Shown here in pieces: positions 60,560-64,000 of a stretch of 64,000 nt of DNA; position 1 is the stretch's first letter; the number at the start of each line of letters is the position of its first letter. Below the pieces are notes generated by a model. It saw only the letters and a program-made list of their open reading frames with translations, made no database searches and was not told the origin of the DNA. Made by a program: the position numbers and the translations under genes. The stretch comes from Deltaproteobacteria bacterium. Lineage in GTDB: Bacteria; Myxococcota_A; Polyangia; DRWM01; JAAZOP01. The stretch is from assembly GCA_016218765.1 (NCBI GenBank), contig JACRCZ010000091.1, positions 1 through 64,000 on the forward strand, given 5' to 3'.

Positions 60560-60859
60560 ATGACAGAGCGAGTGACCGTGACCCTGAACACCGAGTTGGT
60601 GAAGGGCATCGACCGGCTGGAGAAAAATCGCAGCCGCTTCATCGCCGAGGCGGTCGAGCGCGAGCTCGCTCGACGCCGCCGCGAGGGGCTGCTCCGTTCG
60701 ATCGAGAAGCCGCATCCCGACGCCGCCGAGCTCGCCGAAGCAGGCCTGGCCGAATGGAGTGCAAGCTTGCCTGCCGGCGACGACGACCTCGTCGATCCGG
60801 CCGCCGGCACTCCCGTGCGCTGGGTCGAGGGCGAGGGCTGGGTGGAGGATCCGCGATGA
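60560..60859 (+). CDS. Antitoxin, ribbon-helix-helix type (MazE-like partner)
   Basis: The product is 99 residues from ATG 60560. Residues 1-45 fit a ribbon-helix-helix DNA-binding fold (V-T-V-T-L-N-T-E-L-V-K-G-I-D-R-L, then R-S-R-F-I-A-E-A-V). The C-terminal half is acidic and likely wraps the toxin. Antitoxins of this kind repress their own promoter, here the one at 60505-60533. The last bases overlap the toxin start (ATGA). Confidence 0.85.
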   Translation: MTERVTVTLNTELVKGIDRLEKNRSRFIAEAVERELARRRREGLLRSIEKPHPDAAELAEAGLAEWSASLPAGDDDLVDPAAGTPVRWVEGEGWVEDPR

Positions 60860-61212
60860 ACCTCGACCGGGGCACCGTCGTGCTCGTGGACCTCGACCCC
60901 ACGCTCGGCCACGAACAGCGTGGACGTCGCCCGTGCATCGCCGTCAGCGATCCGGCGGTGAACGCGGACCAGCGCTTCCCACTGATCGCAGTCGTGCCCG
61001 TGACCGCGACTCCCGGCGAGGGCGCGCTCTACCCGGACTTGTCGCCGGGCCGGAGCGGTTTCGTGAAACCGTCGTACGCCCTGATCGACCACCTGCGCTC
61101 GATCGACAAGCGCCGCATCCATCGCGTATTCGGGCGCGTGACCAAGGACGAACTGGCCGCCATCGACCAGGGTCTGGAGCTCTTCCTCGGACTCGGCACC
61201 GGCGATGACTGA
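60856..61212 (+). CDS. mazF: MazF-family toxin endoribonuclease
   Basis: The product is 118 residues from ATG 60856, overlapping the antitoxin stop. It shows the PemK/MazF pattern: R-G-T-V-V-L-V-D-L-D-P-T-L-G-H-E-Q near the N-terminus, R-R-P-C-I-A-V-S, F-P-L-I-A-V-V-P-V-T, S-Y-A-L-I-D-H-L-R-S-I-D and R-V-F-G-R-V. The family cuts mRNA at short sequences; the antitoxin blocks it. Pairs like this are stress or stability modules. The cleavage sequence cannot be predicted. Confidence 0.92.
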   Translation: MNLDRGTVVLVDLDPTLGHEQRGRRPCIAVSDPAVNADQRFPLIAVVPVTATPGEGALYPDLSPGRSGFVKPSYALIDHLRSIDKRRIHRVFGRVTKDELAAIDQGLELFLGLGTGDD

Positions 61213-61242
61213 CGCCGCGCGCCGGATGCGGCTCTTCCGGAC

Positions 61243-62694
61243 CTACCTCCCCGTCGTGTAGATCAACCCCAAGAACTCCATCAGCAGCCGCTCGCGCAGC
61301 CGCGGGGTGACCGCCTCCAGGATGTGGTTGATGCCCGCCATCCGCGCCGGCGTGCCGGCCGCAAGCGCCGACGGGTCGAGGCCCGCGAACGCCAGCAGCC
61401 GCGCGAACTCCTCCGGCGTCAGCGCGCCGGGGTCAATCGTCTGCGCCGCCGCGACCAGGCCAGGATCGGGCCGCGCCGACGGCGCCACCCGGGCCGCCGC
61501 CACCGAGGCCCGCAGATCGGCCAGCAGCGGCTCCACCCGCGGCAAACTCGCGGCCGTCACCGTGAGATGCAGGTTGCGCGGCATCGTCCCGAACGCGAGC
61601 TGCGGCTGCACGTACCAACCGCGCTCGCGAAGCTCGTCCGCCACCACGAATACGTCGACCGCTTCGTCGCTCGCGGCGATCGCCACCAGCGCCGCGTCCG
61701 GATGCCCGATCACGCGCAGTCCGGAAGTCGCCTCGACGCCCGCACACAACGCCCGCATCGCCTCGAAGGTCCGCCGCGCCAGCTCCAGGTGCCCCGCAGC
61801 CCCGAGATGCCGCAGCGCCGCCCACGCCGCCGCCAGCGGCCCCGCCGACTTCGTCGACTGCATCGTCGAGTTGATCATCACGTACCCGGGCCACGCCGCA
61901 CTGGCGAAATACGACGCCCGCCGCAACGCGGCCTCGCGGAACAGGAGCAAGGACGCTCCCTTCGCCGCATAGGCGTACTTGTGCAGATCGACGGAAAGCG
62001 ACGTCACGCCCGGCACCGCAAAGTCGAACTCCGGCACCGCGTGCCCCAAGCGCCGCCACCAGCCCAGAAGCCAGGCGCCGATACACCCATCGACATGGCA
62101 CAGGACCCCGCGCGACAACGCCGCGGCCGCAATCTCCGGCACGGGGTCGCACACGCCGTGCGCGTACGACACGGCCGAGGCGACGACCAGCACCGTGCGC
62201 TCGTCGATCGCCGCAGCCATCGCCGCCGGGTCCGCCCGGCACGTCCCCGGATCGACCGGCACGATCGCCGCCTCGACGCCGAAGTACTTCGCCCCCTTGT
62301 GGAAGGCCGGGTGCACCGTCGTCGGCACGACCATCCGCGGCCGCGCCACGTCCGGCCGCGCGTCGCGCGCCGCCTTCACCGCCAGCATGCACGACTCGGT
62401 GCCGCCCGAAGTGAACGTCCCGACCGCCCCCGGCGGCCCGGAAAGCAGCTCGAGCGCCGCGCCGACCAGGTCGTTCTCCATCGCCACGATGCTCGGAAAA
62501 ACCGTCGGGTCGAGCCCGTTGACGGCGCTGAACGTGCGGTGCGCGGCGGCAAGCAGCTCGTCCAGCCCCGGCCATCCCGAGTCGTAGACGTACGCCCACG
62601 TCCGCCCGCCGTGCGTCGGCAGGTCGCCCTCGTGCCGCCGGCGCAGCTCGGCCAGAACCTCGTCCGCGGGCAGGCCGCGTTCCTCCAGTCTCAT
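61243..62694 (-). CDS. PLP-dependent decarboxylase/lyase-like enzyme (S1P-lyase or group II type)
   Basis: From ATG 62694 (GGAGGAAG upstream; ATGA overlap with the transporter stop) the product is 483 residues. Fold-type I PLP motifs are present: T-S-G-G-T-E-S near 125, H-V-D-G-C-I-G-A-W near 205 and S-V-D-L-H-K-Y-A-Y, with the PLP Lys at 239. The layout is close to sphingosine-1-phosphate lyases and glutamate/aromatic decarboxylases. Without structure-based comparison the substrate cannot be given. Coupling with a GPH transporter suggests import of a substrate that this enzyme breaks down, or efflux of its product. Confidence 0.85.
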   Translation of the reverse strand: MRLEERGLPADEVLAELRRRHEGDLPTHGGRTWAYVYDSGWPGLDELLAAAHRTFSAVNGLDPTVFPSIVAMENDLVGAALELLSGPPGAVGTFTSGGTESCMLAVKAARDARPDVARPRMVVPTTVHPAFHKGAKYFGVEAAIVPVDPGTCRADPAAMAAAIDERTVLVVASAVSYAHGVCDPVPEIAAAALSRGVLCHVDGCIGAWLLGWWRRLGHAVPEFDFAVPGVTSLSVDLHKYAYAAKGASLLLFREAALRRASYFASAAWPGYVMINSTMQSTKSAGPLAAAWAALRHLGAAGHLELARRTFEAMRALCAGVEATSGLRVIGHPDAALVAIAASDEAVDVFVVADELRERGWYVQPQLAFGTMPRNLHLTVTAASLPRVEPLLADLRASVAAARVAPSARPDPGLVAAAQTIDPGALTPEEFARLLAFAGLDPSALAAGTPARMAGINHILEAVTPRLRERLLMEFLGLIYTTGR

Positions 62695-64000
62695 CGGCTT
62701 CCTCCCTCCGCCTCGGCGACGATTCCGGCCAGGCGCGACTCCGACAGCTCGTAGCGGCGCAGCAACCACAACGACGACAGCATGGCGACCGCCGGAAGCG
62801 CGCTGCACGCCAGCACGATGCCCCAGAGCGCGCTGTCGGGTTGCACCGCCGCCTTCCCCGCTCCCGTCGAGACGAACCCGGCGACGGCCAGCAGCCCGCC
62901 GACCAGCGACGGACCCAGGGCGAAGGCGCCCGTCTCGCCCGCGGTCCAGATGCCGGTCAGAAGACCCGCGCGGCGGCTTCCCGAACGCGCCTCGTCCGCC
63001 GCGATCGTGTCCGGCAGCATCGCCAGCGGGAACACCTGCATCCCCGAGTATCCGATGCCGGCAAGCACGACCAGCGCCATCACGCCCGCGAACGGCAGCA
63101 CCGCCCCCGCGAGCAGCCCGAGCGACGCGGCGGCGTAGCACAACGAGGCCGTCACGTACGCGCGCTTCTTGCCCGTCCGCCGCCCCAGCCACGTCCACCC
63201 CGGCATCACCACGATCGCCGGCGCCACCAGCGCGACGAACAGCGGCGTCGTCGCTCCCGGACGGCCGAGCACGTACTTGGCAAAGTACGGGATCGCCGCC
63301 AGGGTCGCCGCCGAAGCCAACGCCTGCACCACGAAACACGTCCACAGCGGCAGGAACCAGGGGTTCCCACGCGCGACGCGCAGCGCCGCGAAAAGCGATC
63401 CGGCGCCGCCGGGCTTCGACGCCGTCGGCGCGCGCGCCGTGCCGAGCACTGCGCCGAGCATCCCGGCCAGCATGAACGCCGCGACCGCCACCGCCATCGT
63501 TCGGTAGCCCACGCGACCGCCCCCACCGGCGTCGACGAGCAGCGGGGCGACGGCCCCCGCGACCAGGATTCCCAGGGTGAGCGCCACGATGCGGTACGCG
63601 ATCACCGTCGTCCGCTCGTGGTAGTCGTCCGTCATCTCGGCCGGCATCGACACGTACGGCACCTGGAACAGGGCGTAGGACGCGGCCGAGCCCAGGAACG
63701 CGAGACCCGTCCACACGGCGGCGCCCGTCGCCGAAAGCGCCCCGGGCGCGGCGAACATCACCCCGAAGAACCCGGGAAGGACGAGCGCCCCGGCCAGCAT
63801 CCACGGCCGGCGCGCGCCCCAGCGCGTATCGGTGCGGTCCGACCAGCCGCCCACCACCGGGTTCCAGAAGACGTCCCAGAACTTCGGGATCAGCACCGTC
63901 GCCCCGGCAAGTCCCGCCGGCACCCCCAGCGTGTCGGTCAGATAGTACAGGAGGAGCAAGCCGGGGATCGTGCTGAATGCGCCCGTGCTGAGCGAGCCTG
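62691..64000 (-). CDS. GPH/MelB-type MFS transporter, 5' end outside the window
   Basis: At least 435 residues are encoded; the gene runs off the window end, because the frame stays open to 63998 and reads S-L-S-T-G-A-F-S-T-I-P-G, a normal family N-terminus. The pattern L-L-L-Y-Y-L-T-D-T-L-G and D-V-F-W-N-P-V-V-G-G-W-S-D-R-T is the GPH (glycoside-pentoside-hexuronide:cation symporter) signature. About 12 membrane helices are present. Its stop overlaps the PLP enzyme start (ATGA), so the two are coupled. Confidence 0.88.
   Translation of the reverse strand, partial: GSLSTGAFSTIPGLLLLYYLTDTLGVPAGLAGATVLIPKFWDVFWNPVVGGWSDRTDTRWGARRPWMLAGALVLPGFFGVMFAAPGALSATGAAVWTGLAFLGSAASYALFQVPYVSMPAEMTDDYHERTTVIAYRIVALTLGILVAGAVAPLLVDAGGGGRVGYRTMAVAVAAFMLAGMLGAVLGTARAPTASKPGGAGSLFAALRVARGNPWFLPLWTCFVVQALASAATLAAIPYFAKYVLGRPGATTPLFVALVAPAIVVMPGWTWLGRRTGKKRAYVTASLCYAAASLGLLAGAVLPFAGVMALVVLAGIGYSGMQVFPLAMLPDTIAADEARSGSRRAGLLTGIWTAGETGAFALGPSLVGGLLAVAGFVSTGAGKAAVQPDSALWGIVLACSALPAVAMLSSLWLLRRYELSESRLAGIVAEAEGGSR

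Noticed and set aside
61324-62754. Plus-strand frame opposite the PLP enzyme
   Set aside because: It is Arg/His-rich and antisense to a gene with clear PLP motifs.

Overview
The window is very GC-rich with strong G/C bias at third codon positions. It carries eukaryotic-type Ser/Thr kinases, many lipoproteins with acidic Asp/Glu/Ala linkers, FG-GAP and SBBP-like propellers, and a lipoprotein with Myxococcus-type cysteine-rich repeats. This points to a Myxococcota-like (deltaproteobacterial) chromosome, probably from an uncultured lineage. No rRNA, convincing tRNA, CRISPR array, intact insertion sequence or phage module was seen.

Layout. 0-12.4 kb: a DUF362 ferredoxin-like protein, a large receptor-type kinase divergent from a double cyclic-nucleotide-binding protein, a MepA-like endopeptidase, a rifampin-phosphotransferase/PEP-synthase-like enzyme coupled to an RluA pseudouridine synthase, and a PrsW-like protease. 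12.4-21.4 kb: an accessory stretch of small, broken or orphan genes (FG-GAP remnant, C39-like membrane peptidase, DUF4177-like secreted protein, PP2C remnant, FG-GAP lipoprotein, GspG-like protein) and repeats. 21.4-30.7 kb: housekeeping genes (ABC-F ATPase, second kinase, XseA, HflX, acyl-CoA dehydrogenase, dGTPase-like). 30.7-35.5 kb: a tightly overlapping three-gene operon (acidic/beta-propeller-like protein, HEAT/TPR-like protein, SWIM-type zinc protein). 35.5-39.6 kb: radical SAM, family-4-type uracil-DNA glycosylase and a two-subunit CoA-transferase. 39.8-51.1 kb: secreted and lipid-anchored proteins, a TrmN6-like methyltransferase, a MOSC protein and a TonB-dependent receptor, followed by RibA at 51.2-52.0 kb. 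52-60.4 kb: a minus-strand locus of outer-membrane protein, ECF sigma factor, FecR-type sigma regulator, beta-helix lipoprotein, propeller lipoprotein and cysteine-rich lipoprotein, with overlapping stops and starts. 60.5-64 kb: a MazEF-type toxin-antitoxin pair with its own promoter, then a PLP-dependent decarboxylase-like enzyme coupled to a GPH/MelB-type transporter whose 5' end lies outside the window.

The most distinctive feature is the density of dispersed repeats: G-rich GGGGAGTGC tracts, CCGATGGACA-type tandems, CGACTCA tandems, GAGCGGTC tandems, and palindromes built on CCGCGCCC...GGGCGCGG and CGGGCC...GGCCCG. Several sit in frame inside conserved genes (RluA, uracil-DNA glycosylase, TrmN6-like methyltransferase), lengthening the proteins between motifs. 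The best candidates for a new system are the sigma/FecR/surface-lipoprotein locus and the SWIM-HEAT-propeller operon. All assignments come from reading the sequence; no database search was run.
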